Below, piece after piece: positions 16,701-30,589 of a stretch of DNA of 64,000 nucleotides. Each line of letters starts with the position of its first letter. Position 1 is the first letter of the stretch. The notes below the pieces were generated by a model, which ran no database searches, was not told the origin of the DNA, and worked only from the letters and a program-made list of their open reading frames with translations. The DNA is from Tipula vernalis (taxonomy: Eukaryota > Arthropoda > Insecta > Diptera > Tipulidae). The position numbers and the translations under genes were made by a program. The stretch lies in contig OY282558.1 in the NCBI GenBank assembly GCA_958295665.1, positions 50,227,389-50,291,388 on the forward strand, read 5' to 3'.

Positions 16701-19700
16701 GGGCAGCACAGTTGATTTTCAATAAAATTGAATTTTCTAAGAAATGTTTAGAAATAATCGAGCAATCAAAATGAAAATTGTCACAGCAATTACAAGTCTC
16801 GAAACCTATTGATAGAGGTATCAACCATCGTAATCGGACCATTTTAGATTTTTGCCGCCCGAAAACTTGTGGGCTATAGCACAGTTGATTTTCAATAAAA
16901 TTGAATTTTCTAAGAAATGTTTAGAAATAATCGAGCAATGAAAATGAAAATTGTCACAGCAATTACAGGTCCCGAAACCTATTGATAGAGGTATCAACCA
17001 TCGTAATCGGAGCATTTTAGATTTTTGCCGCCCAAAAACTTGTGGGCTATAGCACAGTTGATTTTCAATAAAATTGAATTTTCTAAGAAATGTTTAGAAA
17101 TAATCGAGCAATCAAAATGAAAATTGTCACAGCAATTACAGGTGCCGAAACCTATTGATAGAGGTATCAACCATCGTAATCGGACCATTTTAGATTTTTG
17201 CCGCCCAAAAACTTGTAGGCTATAGCACAGTTGATTTTCAATAAAATTGAATTTTCTAAGAAATGTTTAGAAATAATCGAGCAATCAAAATGAAAATTTT
17301 CATATAAATTACAGGTCTCGAAACCTATTGATAGAGGTATCAACCATCGTAATCGGACCATTTTAGATTTTTGCCGCCCGAAAAGTTGTGGGCTATAGCA
17401 CAGTTGATTTTCAATAAAATTGAATTTTCTAAGAAATGTTTAGAAATAATCGAGCAATCAAAATGAAAATTGTCACATCAATTACAAGTTCCGAAACCTA
17501 TTGATAGAGGTATCAACCATCGTAATAGGAGCATTTTAGATTTTTGCCGCCCAAAAAGTTGTGGGCTATAGCACAGTTGATTTTCAATAAAATTGAATTT
17601 TCTAAGAAATGTTTAGAAATAATCGAGCAATCAAAATGAAAATTGCCACATCAATTACAAGTCTCGAAACCTATTGATAGAGGTATCAACCATCGTAATC
17701 GGACCATTTTAGATTTTTGCCGCCCGAAAACTTGTGGGCTATAGCACAGTTGATTTTCAATAAAATTGAATTTTCTAAGAAATGTTTAGAAATAATCGAG
17801 CAATGAAAATGAAAATTGTCACAGCAATTACAGGTTCCGAAACCTATTGATAGAGGTATCAACCATCGTAATCGGAGCATTTTAGATTTTTGCCGCCCAA
17901 AAACTTGTGGGCTATAGCACAGTTGATTTTCAATAAAATTGAATTTTCTAAGAAATGTTTAGAAATAATCGAGCAATCAAAATGAAAATTGTCACAGCAA
18001 TTACAGGTTCCGAAACCTATTGATAGAGGTATCAACCATCGTAATCGGAGCATTTTAGATTTTTGCCGCCCAAAAACTTGTGGGCTATAGCACAGTTGAT
18101 TTTCAATAAAATTGAATTTTCTAAGAAATGTTTAGAAATAATCGAGCAATCAAAATGAAAATTGTCACAGCAATTACAGGTCCCGAAACCTATTGATAGA
18201 GGTATCAACCATCGTAATCGGACCATTTTAGATTTTTGCCGCCCAAAAACTTGTGGGCTATAGCACAGTTGATTTTCAATAAAATTGAATTTTCTAAGAA
18301 ATGTTTAGAAATAATCGAGCAATCAAAATGAAAATTGTCACAGCAATTACAGGTCCCAAAACCTATTGATAGAGGTATCAACCATCGTAATCGGAGCATT
18401 TTAGATTTTAGCCGCCCAAAAACTTGTGGGCTATAGCACAGTTGATTTTCAATAAAATTGAATTTTCTAAGAAATGTTTAGAAATAATCGAGCAATGAAA
18501 ATGAAAATTGTCACATAAATTACAGGTTCCGAAACCTATTGATAGAGGTATCAACCATCGTAATCGGACTATTTTAGATTTTAGCCGCCCAAAAACTTGT
18601 GGGCTATAGCACAGTTGATTTTCAATAAAATTGAATTTTCTAAGAAATGTTTAGAAATAATCGAGCAATCAAAATGAAAATTGTCACATCAATTACAAGT
18701 TTCGAAACCTATTGATAGAGGTATCAACCATCGTAATAGGAGCATTTTAGATTTTTGCCGCCCAAAAACTTGTGGGCTATAGCACAGTTGATTTTCAATA
18801 AAATTGAATTTTCTAAGAAATGTTTAGAAATAATCGAGCAATCAAAATGAAAATTGTCACATCAATTACAAGTCTCGAAACCTATTGATAGAGGTATCAA
18901 CCATCGTAATCGGACCATTTTAGATTTTTGCCGCCCGAAAACTTGTGGGCTATAGCACAGTTGATTTTCAATAAAATTGAATTTTCTAAGAAATGTTTAG
19001 AAATAATCGAGCAATGAAAATGAAAATTGTCACAGCAATTACAGGTTCCGAAACCTATTGATAGAGGTATCAACCATCGTAATCGGAGCATTTTAGATGT
19101 TTGCCGCCCAAAAACTTGTGGGCTATAGCACAGTTGATTTTCAATAAAATTGAATTTTCTAAGAAATGTTTAGAAATAATAGAGCAATCAAAATGAAAAT
19201 TGTCACAGCAATTACAGGTGCCGAAACCTATTGATAGAGGTATCAACCATCGTAATCGGACCATTTTAGATTTTTGCCGCCCAAAAACTTGTGGGCTATA
19301 GCACAGTTGATTTTCAATAAAATTGAATTTTCTAAGAAATGTTTAGAAATAATCGAGCAATCAAAATGAAAATTTTCATATAAATTACAGGTCTCGAAAC
19401 CTATTGATAGAGGTATCAACCATCGTAATCGGACCATTTTAGATTTTTGCCGCCCGAAAAGTTGTGGGCTATAGCACAGTTGATTTTCAATAAAATTGAA
19501 TTTTCTAAGAAATGTTTAGAAATAATCGAGCAATCAAAATGAAAATTGTCACATCAATTACAGGTCCCGAAACCTATTGATAGAGGTATCAACCATCGTA
19601 ATCGGAGCATTTTAGATTTTTGCCGCCCAAAAACTTGTGGGCTATAGCACAGTTGATTTTCAATAAAATTGAATTTTCTAAGAAATGTTTAGAAATAATC

Positions 19701-20813
19701 GAGCAATCAAAATGAAAATTGTCACAGCAATTACAGGTCCCGAAACCTATTGATAGAGGTATCAACCATCGTAATCGGACCATTTTAGATTTTTGCCGCC
19801 CAAAAACTTGTGGGCTATAGCACAGTTGATTTTCAAAAAATTGAATTTTCTAAGAAATGTTTAGAAAATAATCGAGCAATCAAAACGAAAATTGTCAGAT
19901 CAATTACAAGTTCCGAAACCTATTGATAGAGGTATCAACCATCGTAATAGGACCATTTTAGATTTTTGCCGCCCAAAAACTTGTGGGCTATAGCACAGTT
20001 GATTTTCAATAAAATTGAATTTTCTAAGAAATGTTTAGAAATAATCGAGCAATCAAAATGAAAATTGTCACAGCAATTACAGGTCCCGAAACCTATTGAT
20101 AGAGGTATCAACCATCGTAATCGGACCATTTTAGATTTTTGCCGCCCAAAAACTTGTGGGCTATAGCACAGTTGATTTTCAAAAAATTGAATTTTCTAAG
20201 AAATGTTTAGAAATAATCGAGCAATCAAAATGAAAATTATCACATCAATTACAGGTCTCGAAACCTATTGACAGAGGTATCAACCATCGTAATCGGACCA
20301 TTTTAGATTTTTGCCGCCCAAAAACTTGTGGGCTATAGCACAGTTGATTTTCAATAAAATTGAATTTTCTAAGAAATGTTTAGAAATAATCGAGCAATCA
20401 AAATGAAAATTGTCACAGCAATTACAGGTCCCGAAACCTATTGATAGAGGTATCAACCATCGTAATCGGACCATTTTAGATTTTTGCCGCCCAAAAACTT
20501 GTGGGCTATAGCACAGTTGATTTTCAATAAAATTGAATTTTCTAAGAAATGTTTAGAAATAATCGAGCAATCAAAATGAAAATTGTCACAGCAATTACAG
20601 GTCCCGAAACCTATTGATAGAGGTATCAACCATCGTAATCGGACCATTTTAGATTTTTGCCGCCCAAAAACTTGTGGGCTATAGCACAGTTGATTTTCAA
20701 AAAATTGAATTTTCTAAGAAATGTTTAGAAATAATCGAGCAATCAAAATGAAAATTATCACATCAATTACAGGTCTCGAAACCTATTGATAGAGGTATCA
20801 ACCATCGTAATCG

Positions 20814-20918
20814 GACCATTTTTTAAATGTTTAGAAATAATCGAGCAATCAAAATGAAAATTGTCACATCAATTACAAGTCTCGAAACCTATTGATAGAG
20901 GTATCAACCATCGTAATC
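20814..20918 (+). repeat. Truncated satellite monomer (68-bp deletion)
   Basis: After GGACCATTTT the sequence jumps to TTAAATGTTTAGAAA, leaving out the section from GATTTTTGCC to CTAAG. Neighbouring units remain in phase apart from 68 missing bases. Confidence 0.85.
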
Positions 20919-21499
20919 GGACCATTTTAGATTTTTGCCGCCCGAAAACTTGTGGGCTATAGCACAGTTGATTTTCAATAAAATTGAATTTTCTAAGAAA
21001 TGTTTAGAAATAATCGAGCAATGAAAATGAAAATTGTCACAGCAATTACAGGTTCCGAAACCTATTGATAGAGGTATCAACCATCGTAATCGGAGCATTT
21101 TAGATTTTTGCCGCCCAAAAACTTGTGGGCTATAGCACAGTTGATTTTCAATAAAATTGAATTTTCTAAGAAATGTTTAGAAATAATCGAGCAATCAAAA
21201 TGAAAATTGTCACAGCAATTACAGGTGCCGAAACCTATTGATAGAGGTATCAACCATCGTAATCGGACCATTTTAGATTTTTGCCGCCCAAAAACTTGTG
21301 GGCTATAGCACAGTTGATTTTCAATAAAATTGAATTTTCTAAGAAATGTTTAGAAATAATCGAGCAATCAAAATGAAAATTGTCACAGCAATTACAGGTC
21401 CCGAAACCTATTGATAGAGGTATCAACCATCGTAATCGGAGCATTTTAGATTTTTGCCGCCCAAAAACTTGTGGGCTATAGCACAGTTGATTTTCAATA

Positions 21500-24400
21500 A
21501 AATTGAATTTTCTAAGAAATGTTTAGAAATAATCGAGCAATCAAAATGAAAATTGTCACAGCAATTACAGGTCCCGAAACCTATTGATAGAGGTATCAAC
21601 CATCGTAATCGGACCATTTTAGATTTTTGCCGCCCAAAAACTTGTGGGCTATAGCACAGTTGATTTTCAATAAAATTGAATTTTCTAAGAAATGTTTAGA
21701 AATAATCGAGCAATCAAAATGAAAATTGTCACAGCAATTACAGGTCTCGAAACCTATTGATAGAGGTATCAACCATCGTAATTGGACCATTTTAGATTTT
21801 TGCCGCCCAAAAACTTGTGGGCTATAGCACAGTTGATTTTCAATAAAATTGAATTTTCTAAGAAATGTTTAGAAATAATCGAGCAATCAAAATGCAAATT
21901 GTCACAGCAATTACAGGTCCCGAAACCTATTGATAGAGGTATCAACCATCGTAATCGGACCATTTTAGATTTTTGCCGCCCAAAAACTTGTGGGCTATAG
22001 CACAGTTGATTTTCAATAAAATTGAATTTTCTAAGAAATGTTTAGAAATAATCGAGCAATCAAAATGAAAATTGTCACAGCAATTACAGGTCTCGAAACC
22101 TATTGATAGAGGTATCAACCATCGTAATCGGACCATTTTAGATTTTTGCCGCCCAAAAAGTTGTGGGCTATAGCACAGTTGATTTTCAATAAAATTGAAT
22201 TTTCTAAGAAATGTTTAGAAATAATCGAGCAATCAAAATGAAAATTGTCACAGCAATTACAGGTCTCGAAACCTATTGATAGAGGTATCAACCATCGTAA
22301 TCGGACCATTTTAGATTTTTGCCGCCCAAAAACTTGTGGGCTATAGCACAGTTGATTTTCAATAAAATTGAATTTTCTAAGAAATGTTTAGAAATAATCG
22401 AGCAATCAAAATGAAAATTGTCACAGCAATTACAGGTCTCGAAACCTATTGATAGAGGTATCAACCATCGTAATCGGACCATTTTAGATTTTTGCCGCCC
22501 AAAAAGTTGTGGGCTATAGCACAGTTGATTTTCAATAAAATTGAATTTTCTAAGAAATGTTTAGAAATAATCGAGCAATCAAAATGAAAATTGTCACAGC
22601 AATTACAGGTCTCGAAACCTATTGATAGAGGTATCAACCATCGTAATCGGACCATTTTAGATTTTTGCCGCCCAAAAACTTGTGGGCTATAGCACAGTTG
22701 ATTTTCAATAAAATTGAATTTTCTAAGAAATGTTTAGAAATAATCGAGCAATCAAAATGCAAATTGTCACAGCAATTACAGGTCCCGAAACCTATTGATA
22801 GAGGTATCAACCATCGTAATCGGAGCATTTTAGATTTTAGCCGCCCAAAAACTTGTGGGCTATAGCACAGTTGATTTTCAATAAAATTGAATTTTCTAAG
22901 AAATGTTTAGAAATAATCGAGCAATCAAAATGCAAATTGTCACAGCAATTAAAGGTCCCGAAACCTATTGATAGAGGTATCAACCATCGTAATCGGAGCG
23001 TTTTAGATTTTAGCCTCCCAAAAACTTGTGGGCTATAGCACAGTTGATTTTCAATAAAATTGAATTTTCTAAGAAATGTTTAGAAATAATCGAGCAATCA
23101 AAATGCAAATTGTCACAGCAATTAAAGGTCCCGAAACCTATTGATAGAGGTATCAACCATCGTAATCGGAGCGTTTTAGATTTTAGCCTCCCAAAAACTT
23201 GTGGGCTATAGCACAGTTGATTTTCAATAAAATTGAATTTTCTAAGAAATGTTTAGAAATAATCGAGCAATCAAAATGAAAATTATCACATCAATTACAG
23301 GTCTCGAAACCTATTGATAGAGGTATCAACCATCGTAATCGGACCATTTTAGATTTTTGCCGCCCAAAAACTTGTGGGCTATAGCACAGTTGATTTTCAA
23401 TAAAATTGAATTTTCTAAGAAATGTTTAGAAATAATCGAGCAATCAAAATGAAAATTGTCACAGCAATTACAGGTCCCGAAACCTATTGATAGAGGTATC
23501 AACCATCGTAATCGGACCATTTTAGATTTTTGCCGCCCAAAAACTTGTGGGCTATAGCACAGTTGATTTTCAATAAAATTGAATTTTCTAAGAAATGTTT
23601 AGAAATAATCGAGCAATCAAAATGAAAATTGTCACATCAATTACAAGTCTCGAAACCTATTGATAGAGGTATCAACCATCGTAATCGGACCATTTTAGAT
23701 TTTTGCCGCCCAAAAACTTGTGGGCTATAGCACAGTTGATTTTCAATAAAATTGAATTTTCTAAGAAATGTTTAGAAATAATCGAGCAATCAAAATGCAA
23801 ATTGTCACAGCAATTACAGGTCCCGAAACCTATTGATAGAGGTATCAACCATCGTAATCGGACCATTTTAGATTTTTGCCGCCCAAAAACTTGTGGGCTA
23901 TAGCACAGTTGATTTTCAATAAAATTGAATTTTCTAAGAAATGTTTAGAAATAATCGAGCAATCAAAATGAAAATTGTCACAGCAATTACAGGTCTCGAA
24001 ACCTATTGATAGAGGTATCAACCATCGTAATCGGACCATTTTAGATTTTTGCCGCCCAAAAACTTGTGGGCTATAGCACAGTTGATTTTCAATAAAATTG
24101 AATTTTCTAAGAAATGTTTAGAAATAATCGAGCAATCAAAATGAAAATTGTCACAGCAATTACAGGTCCCGAAACCTATTGATAGAGGTATCAACCATCG
24201 TAATCGGACCATTTTAGATTTTTGCCGCCCAAAAACTTGTGGGCTATAGCACAGTTGATTTTCAATAAAATTGAATTTTCTAAGAAATGTTTAGAAATAA
24301 TCGAGCAATCAAAATGAAAATTGTCACAGCAATTACAGGTCTCGAAACCTATTGATAGAGGTATCAACCATCGTAATCGGACCATTTTAGATTTTTGCCG

Positions 24401-27400
24401 CCCAAAAACTTGTGGGCTATAGCACAGTTGATTTTCAATAAAATTGAATTTTCTAAGAAATGTTTAGAAATAATCGAGCAATCAAAATGAAAATTGTCAC
24501 AGCAATTACAGGTCTCGAAACCTATTGATAGAGGTATCAACCATCGTAATCGGACCATTTTAGATTTTTGCCGCCCAAAAACTTGTGGGCTATAGCACAG
24601 TTGATTTTCAATAAAATTGAATTTTCTAAGAAATGTTTAGAAATAATCGAGCAATCAAAATGCAAATTGTCACAGCAATTACAGGTCCCGAAACCTATTG
24701 ATAGAGGTATCAACCATCGTAATCGGACCATTTTAGATTTTTGCCGCCCAAAAACTTGTGGGCTATAGCACAGTTGATTTTCAATAAAATTGAATTTTCT
24801 AAGAAATGTTTAGAAATAATCCAGCAATCAAAATGAAAATTGTCACAGCAATTACAGGTCTCGAAACCTATTGATAGAGGTATCAACCATCGTAATCGGA
24901 CCATTTTAGATTTTTGCCGCCCAAAAAGTTGTGGGCTATAGCACAGTTGATTTTCAATAAAATTGAATTTTCTAAGAAATGTTTAGAAATAATCGAGCAA
25001 TCAAAATGAAAATTGTCACAGCAATTACAGGTCTCGAAACCTATTGATAGAGGTATCAACCATCGTAATCGGACCATTTTAGATTTTTGCCGCCCAAAAA
25101 CTTGTGGGCTATAGCACAGTTGATTTTCAATAAAATTGAATTTTCTAAGAAATGTTTAGAAATAATCGAGCAATCAAAATGCAAATTGTCACAGCAATTA
25201 CAGGTCCCGAAACCTATTGATAGAGGTATCAACCATCGTAATCGGACCATTTTAGATTTTTGCCGCCCAAAAACTTGTGGGCTATAGCACAGTTGATTTT
25301 CAATAAAATTGAATTTTCTAAGAAATGTTTAGAAATAATCGAGCAATCAAAATGAAAATTGTCACAGCAATTACAGGTCTCGAAACCTATTGATAGAGGT
25401 ATCAACCATCGTAATCGGACCATTTTAGATTTTTGCCGCCCAAAAACTTGTGGGCTATAGCACAGTTGATTTTCAATAAAATTGAATTTTCTAAGAAATG
25501 TTTAGAAATAATCGAGCAATCAAAATGAAAATTGTCACAGCAATTACAGGTCTCGAAACCTATTGATAGAGGTATCAACCATCGTAATCGGACCATTTTA
25601 GATTTTTGCCGCCCAAAAACTTGTGGGCTATAGCACAGTTGATTTTCAATAAAATTGAATTTTCTAAGAAATGTTTAGAAATAATCGAGCAATCAAAATG
25701 CAAATTGTCACAGCAATTACAGGTCCCGAAACCTATTGATAGAGGTATCAACCATCGTAATCGGAGCATTTTAGATTTTAGCCGCCCAAAAACTTGTGGG
25801 CTATAGCACAGTTGATTTTCAATAAAATTGAATTTTCTAAGAAATGTTTAGAAATAATCGAGCAATCAAAATGCAAATTGTCACAGCAATTACAGATCCC
25901 GAAACCTATTGATAGAGGTATCAACCATCGTAATCGGACCATTTTAGATTTTTGCCGCCCAAAAACTTGTGGGCTATAGCACAGTTGATTTTCAATAAAA
26001 TTGAATTTTCTAAGAAATGTTTAGAAATAATCGAGCAATCAAAATGAAAATTGTCACAGCAATTACAGGTCTCGAAACCTATTGATAGAGGTATCAACCA
26101 TCGTAATCGGACCATTTTAGATTTTTGCCGCCCAAAAACTTGTGGGCTATAGCACAGTTGATTTTCAATAAAATTGAATTTTCTAAGAAATGTTTAGAAA
26201 TAATCGAGCAATCAAAATGAAAATTGTCACAGCAATTACAGGTCTCGAAACCTATTGATAGAGGTATCAACCATCGTAATCGGACCATTTTAGATTTTTG
26301 CCGCCCAAAAACTTGTGGGCTATAGCACAGTTGATTTTCAATAAAATTGAATTTTCTAAGAAATGTTTAGAAATAATCGAGCAATCAAAATGCAAATTGT
26401 CACAGCAATTAAAGGTCCCGAAACCTATTGATAGAGGTATCAACCATCGTAATCGGAGCGTTTTAGATTTTAGCCTCCCAAAAACTTGTGGGCTATAGCA
26501 CAGTTGATTTTCAATAAAATTGAATTTTCTAAGAAATGTTTAGAAATAATCGAGCAATCAAAATGAAAATTGTCACAGCAATTAAAGGTCCCGAAACCTA
26601 TTGATAGAGGTATCAACCATCGTAATCGGACCATTTTAGATTTTAGCCTCCCAAAAACTTGTGGGCTATAGCACAGTTGATTTTCAATAAAATTGAATTT
26701 TCTAAGAAATGTTTAGAAATAATCGAGCAATCAAAATGAAAATTATCACATCAATTACAGGTCTCGAAACCTATTGATAGAGGTATCAACCATCGTAATC
26801 GGACCATTTTAGATTTTTGCCGCCCAAAAACTTGTGGGCTATAGCACAGTTGATTTTCAATAAAATTGAATTTTCTAAGAAATGTTTAGAAATAATCGAG
26901 CAATCAAAATGAAAATTGTCACAGCAATTACAGGTCCCGAAACCTATTGATAGAGGTATCAACCATCGTAATCGGACCATTTTAGATTTTTGCCGCCCAA
27001 AAACTTGTGGGCTATAGCACAGTTGATTTTCAAAAAATTGAATTTTCTAAGAAATGTTTAGAAATAATCGAGCAATCAAAATGAAAATTATCACATCAAT
27101 TACAGGTCTCGAAACCTATTGATAGAGGTATCAACCATCGTAATCGGACCATTTTAGATTTTTGCCGCCCAAAAACTTGTGGGCTATAGCACAGTTGATT
27201 TTCAATAAAATTGAATTTTCTAAGAAATGTTTAGAAATAATCGAGCAATCAAAATGAAAATTGTCACATCAATTACAAGTCTCGAAACCTATTGATAGAG
27301 GTATCAACCATCGTAATCGGACCATTTTAAATTTTTGCCGCCCGAAAACTTGTGGGCTATAGCACAGTTGATTTTCAATAAAATTGAATTTTCTAAGAAA

Positions 27401-29900
27401 TGTTTAGAAATAATCGAGCAATGAAAATGAAAATTGTCACAGCAATTACAGGTTCCGAAACCTATTGATAGAGGTATCAACCATCGTAATCGGAGCATTT
27501 TAGATTTTTGCCGCCCAAAAACTTGTGGGCTATAGCACAGTTGATTTTCAATAAAATTGAATTTTCTAAGAAATGTTTAGAAATAATCGAGCAATCAAAA
27601 TGAAAATTGTCATATAAATTACAGGTCTCGAAACCTATTGATAGAGGTATCAACCATCGTAATCGGACCATTTTAGATTTTTGCCGCCCAAAAACTTGTG
27701 GGCTATAGCACAGTTGATTTTCAATAAAATTGAATTTTCTAAGAAATGTTTAGAAATAATCGAGCAATCAAAATGAAAATTGTCACAGCAATTACAGGTT
27801 CCGAAACCTATTGATAGAGGTATCAACCATCGTAATCGGACCATTTTAGATTTTTGCCGCCCAAAAACTTGTGGGCTATAGCACAGTTGATTTTCAATAA
27901 AATTGAATTTTCTAAGAAATGTTTAGAAATAATCGAGCAATCAAAATGAAAATTGTCACATCAATTACAAGTCTCGAAACCTATTGATAGAGGTATCAAC
28001 CATCGTAGTCGGACCATTTTAGATTTTTGCCGCCCGAAAACTTGTGGGCTATAGCACAGTTGATTTTCAATAAAATTGAATTTTCTAAGAAATGTTTAGA
28101 AATAATCGAGCAATGAAAATGAAAATTGTCACAGCAATTACAGGTCCCGAAACCTATTGATAGAGGTATCAACCATCGTAATCGGACCATTTTAGATTTT
28201 TGCCGCCCAAAAAGTTGTGGGCTATAGCACAGTTGATTTTCAATAAAATTGAATTTTCTAAGAAATGTTTAGAAATAATCGAGCAATCAAAATGAAAATT
28301 GTCACAGCAATTAAAGGTCCCGAAACCTATTGATAGAGGTATCAACCATCGTAATCGGACCATTTTAGATTTTTGCCGCCCAAAAAGTTGTGGGCTATAG
28401 CACAGTTGATTTTCAATAAAATTGAATTTTCTAAGAAATGTTTAGAAATAATCGAGCAATCAAAATGAAAATTGTCACAGCAATTAAAGGTCCCGAAACC
28501 TATTGATAGAGGTATCAACCATCGTAATCGGAGCGTTTTAGATTTTAGCCTCCCAAAAACTTGTGGGCTATAGCACAGTTGATTTTCAATAAAATTGAAT
28601 TTTCTAAGAAATGTTTAGAAATAATCGAGCAATGAAAATGAAAATTGTCACAGCAATTACAGGTCCCGAAACCTATTGATAGAGGTATCAACCATCGTAA
28701 TCGGACCATTTTAGATTTTTGCCGCCCAAAAAGTTGTGGGCTATAGCACAGTTGATTTTCAATAAAATTGAATTTTCTAAGAAATGTTTAGAAATAATCG
28801 AGCAATCAAAATGAAAATTGTCACAGCAATTAAAGGTCCCGAAACCTATTGATAGAGGTATCAACCATCGTAATCGGACCATTTTAGATTTTTGCCGCCC
28901 AAAAAGTTGTGGGCTATAGCACAGTTGATTTTCAATAAAATTGAATTTTCTAAGAAATGTTTAGAAATAATCGAGCAATCAAAATGAAAATTGTCACAGC
29001 AATTAAAGGTCCCGAAACCTATTGATAGAGGTATCAACCATCGTAATCGGAGCGTTTTAGATTTTAGCCTCCCAAAAACTTGTGGGCTATAGCACAGTTG
29101 ATTTTCAATAAAATTGAATTTTCTAAGAAATGTTTAGAAATAATCGAGCAATCAAAATGCAAATTGTCACAGCAATTAAAGGTCCCGAAACCTATTGATA
29201 GAGGTATCAACCATCGTAATCGGAGCGTTTTAGATTTTAGCCTCCCAAAAACTTGTGGGCTATAGCACAGTTGATTTTCAATAAAATTGAATTTTCTAAG
29301 AAATGTTTAGAAATAATCGAGCAATCAAAATGAAAATTATCACATCAATTACAGGTCTCGAAACCTATTGATAGAGGTATCAACCATCGTAATCGGACCA
29401 TTTTAGATTTTTGCCGCCCAAAAAGTTGTGGGCTATAGCACAGTTGATTTTCAATAAAATTGAATTTTCTAAGAAATGTTTAGAAATAATCGAGCAATCA
29501 AAATGAAAATTGTCACAGCAATTACAGGTCCCGAAACCTATTGATAGAGGTATCAACCATCGTAATCGGAGCATTTTAGATTTTTGCCGCCCAAAAACTT
29601 GTGGGCTATAGCACAGTTGATTTTCAAAAAATTGAATTTTCTAAGAAATGTTTAGAAATAATCGAGCAATCAAAATGAAAATTATCACATCAATTACAGG
29701 TCTCGAAACCTATTGATAGAGGTATCAACCATCGTAATCGGACCATTTTAGATTTTTGCCGCCCAAAAACTTGTGGGCTATAGCACAGTTGATTTTCAAT
29801 AAAATTGAATTTTCTAAGAAATGTTTAGAAATAATCGAGCAATCAAAATGAAAATTGTCACAGCAATTACAGGTGCCGAAACCTATTGATAGAGGTATCA
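21500..29900 (+). repeat. Satellite sub-array with mixed variant units
   Basis: This part mixes TGAAAATT and TGCAAATT forms, ACAGGTCTCG and ACAGGTCCCG, and blocks with the AAAGG/GAGCG/GCCTCCC variant (about 22.9-23.2, 26.4-26.6, 28.5 and 29.0-29.3 kb). Variant order is irregular, with short repeats of two to four units, suggesting repeated local duplication. Confidence 0.6.
22290..23270 (+). repeat. Satellite block matched at 42.29-43.27 kb
   Basis: The order of variants (AAAGTT unit, TGCAAATT unit with GAGCATTTTAG, then two AAAGG/GAGCG/GCCTCCC units) is the same as at 42,290-43,270, an offset of 20,000 bp. I noted one base difference (ACTTGTGGG here, ATTTGTGGG near 42,851). Confidence 0.65.
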
Positions 29901-30049
29901 ACCATCGTAATCGGACCATTTTAGATTTTTGCCGCCCAAAAACTTGTGGGCTATAGCACAGTTGATTTTCAATAAAATTGAATTTTCTAAGAAATGTTTA
30001 GAAATAATCGAGCAATCAAAATGAAAATTGTCACATCAATTACAAGTCT

Positions 30050-30140
30050 CGAAACCTATTGATAGAGGTATCAACCATCGTAATCGGAGTTGATTTTCAA
30101 TAAAATTGAATTTTCTAAGAAATGTTTAGAAATAATCGAG
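30050..30140 (+). repeat. Truncated satellite monomer (45-bp deletion)
   Basis: At 30087-30092 CGTAATCGGA joins directly to GTTGATTTTC; the GCC(G)CCC hairpin region and GCTATAGC are missing from this unit only. Confidence 0.85.
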
Positions 30141-30589
30141 CAATCAAAATGAAAATTGTCACAGCAATTACAGGTGCCGAAACCTATTGATAGAGGTATC
30201 AACCATCGTAATCGGACCATTTTAGATTTTTGCCGCCCAAAAACTTGTGGGCTATAGCACAGTTGATTTTCAATAAAATTGAATTTTCTAAGAAATGTTT
30301 AGAAATAATCGAGCAATCAAAATGAAAATTTTCATATAAATTACAGGTCTCGAAACCTATTGATAGAGGTATCAACCATCGTAATCGGACCATTTTAGAT
30401 TTTTGCCGCCCGAAAAGTTGTGGGCTATAGCACAGTTGATTTTCAATAAAATTGAATTTTCTAAGAAATGTTTAGAAATAATCGAGCAATCAAAATGAAA
30501 ATTGTCACAGCAATTACAGGTCCCGAAACCTATTGATAGAGGTATCAACCATCGTAATCGGACCATTTTAGATTTTTGCCGCCCAAAAA

